Below, piece after piece: positions 63,174 through 64,000 of a stretch of DNA of 64,000 nt; the stretch's first letter is position 1; every line of letters begins with the position of its first letter. Made by a program: the position numbers and the translations under genes. Location: NCBI RefSeq assembly GCF_000802385.1, contig NZ_JTDN01000001.1, positions 1,185,501-1,249,500 on the forward strand, given 5' to 3'. The DNA is from Croceibacterium mercuriale. GTDB lineage: Bacteria; Pseudomonadota; Alphaproteobacteria; Sphingomonadales; Sphingomonadaceae. The notes beneath the pieces were generated by a model. The model saw nothing but the letters and a program-made list of their open reading frames with translations. It had not been told where the DNA came from and searched no databases.

Positions 63174-64000
63174 TCAGGCCAGCTTCAGGAAGCTGTCGAT
63201 CACCCGCTTGCGCCCGCTGGTCTCGAACTCGATCTCCAGCTTGTTGCCGTCCTGCGACAGCACGGCGCCATAGCCGAACTTGTCATGGAACACGCGGGCA
63301 CCCACCGCCATGTCGGTGCGCGGTTTGGCCGCAAAGCTGGCGGCCGAGCGGGTAGCTTCGCGCACGCGCGTGGGTGCGGTCTCATATCCGGTGGCCAGTG
63401 CCCGCTGCCACCCCGGACCGCGCTGCTGCGCACGATCGGGCGCGGCATTCGCCAGATGGGCGAAAGGATCCTCCGTCTCCGTCCAGTTCGCGCGCCACAG
63501 ACTGGCGCCGCCGGTCATCGTCGTCTCGACGGCAACATGCGCGGCGGGCAGCTCCCCCACGAAGCGGCTGGGGATCGAGCTGGTCCACTGGCCATAGATG
63601 CGACGGTTGGCAGCGTGCATGATGGTGCACCGCCGCCGCGCACGGGTGATCGCGACATAGGCCAGCCGCCGCTCCTCCTCCAGGCTGGCAAGGCCGCCTT
63701 CATCCAGCGCGCGCTGGCTGGGGAACACGCCTTCCTCCCAGCCGGGCAGGAACACATTGTCGAATTCCAGACCCTTGGCCGCATGGATGGTCATGATGGT
63801 GACCTTCTCCGTGTCATCCGCCTTGTCGTTGTCCATCACCAGGCTGACATGTTCCAGGAAGTCGCCGAGCGTCTCGTATTCCTCCATGGCGCGGGCCAGC
63901 TCCGTCAGGTTCTCCGCCCGCTGCCCGCTCTCCACCGACTTGTCGGCTTTCAGCATCGTATCATAGCCCGACTGGTCCAGCACGACGCGCAGCAGTTCCG
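63174..64000 (-). CDS. uvrD: ATP-dependent DNA helicase UvrD/PcrA (5' end outside window)
   Basis: This is the C-terminal 275 residues of a superfamily 1 DNA helicase. Motif V appears as TIMTIHAAKGLEFDNVFLPG and motif VI as EERRLAYVAITRARRR. The last 60 residues form the Tudor-like tail that contacts RNA polymerase in PcrA/UvrD (GARVFHDKFGYGAVLSQDG). The gene continues beyond the right edge, so the ATP-binding domain is not visible. It acts in nucleotide excision and mismatch repair. Confidence 0.93.
   Translation of the reverse strand, partial: ELLRVVLDQSGYDTMLKADKSVESGQRAENLTELARAMEEYETLGDFLEHVSLVMDNDKADDTEKVTIMTIHAAKGLEFDNVFLPGWEEGVFPSQRALDEGGLASLEEERRLAYVAITRARRRCTIMHAANRRIYGQWTSSIPSRFVGELPAAHVAVETTMTGGASLWRANWTETEDPFAHLANAAPDRAQQRGPGWQRALATGYETAPTRVREATRSAASFAAKPRTDMAVGARVFHDKFGYGAVLSQDGNKLEIEFETSGRKRVIDSFLKLA

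Overview
The window looks like a chromosomal segment from a high-GC alphaproteobacterium, most likely Sphingomonadales and probably an Erythrobacteraceae-type genome. This placement is inferred from gene order and protein features: carA-carB-greA, yqeY-dnaG-rpoD, rpiB-glyA-nrdR-trmJ, ftsB next to pdhA-pdhB, a PDH E1 beta carrying its own lipoyl domain, CpdR next to an N-formylglutamate amidohydrolase, and a homodimeric NADP isocitrate dehydrogenase. Almost everything is core housekeeping. I saw no insertion sequence, phage gene, integrase, plasmid function or CRISPR array.

Layout. 1-5006 (minus): carA, carB and the start of greA. 5166-9645 (plus): yqeY, dnaG and rpoD, followed by an HWE-type sensor kinase and a one-domain response regulator. 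11746-15426 (plus): rpiB, glyA, a small membrane protein, nrdR, trmJ and a small secreted protein. 15315-18300 (minus): a three-gene unit of a DOMON-like protein, a DUF1343/NamZ-type muramidase and a Tat-exported M24 peptidase. 18332-22287 (plus): tyrS, a PilZ protein, an MFS exporter and cysK. 22292-23677 (minus): hisI and comF flanking a structured non-coding stretch. 23717-24508 (plus): an NDUFAF5-like methyltransferase. 24512-30211 (minus): glyQ, glyS and ppdK.

30343-35066 (plus): two tandem GumN-type lipoproteins, rplY, pth, a GNAT acetyltransferase and ychF. Then a TPR-like exported protein (minus), gyrA (plus), a YhhN-like protein (minus) and trmFO (plus). 41631-48903 (minus): an EF-hand protein, an NDUFAF6-like protein, pdhB, pdhA, ftsB, a heme oxygenase and a DUF2339 membrane protein. 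49004-49738 (plus): a TetR regulator and tRNA-Arg(CCT). 49766-51369 (minus): grxC, a nitrilase-family amidase and DUF1178. 51533-52003 (plus): an Hsp20 with heat-shock control signals. 52066-54893 (minus): an AmpG-like permease and an EEP-fold lipoprotein. The end holds a mini zinc protein, icd, tRNA-Val(GAC), cpdR, an N-formylglutamate amidohydrolase, a candidate sRNA, SapC, a D-2-hydroxyacid dehydrogenase, a secreted orphan, an RhlE-type helicase and the 3' end of uvrD/pcrA.

Themes. Nucleotide and one-carbon supply (carAB, glyA, nrdR) sits with replication and transcription (dnaG, rpoD, gyrA, uvrD, greA) and translation (tyrS, glyQS, rplY, pth, tRNAs, trmJ, trmFO, ychF). Central carbon genes are ppdK, pdhAB and icd. 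The NamZ-type muramidase and the AmpG-like permease suggest peptidoglycan turnover.

The least expected signals are regulatory RNAs. One is a minus-strand sRNA candidate at about 58284-58398, with its own promoter, a strong terminator and a CCUCCUCCC-type anti-Shine-Dalgarno motif. Another is a structured element at 22828-23018. The third is a ROSE-like thermometer with a sigma-32-type promoter ahead of hsp20. No wholly new protein system was recognised.
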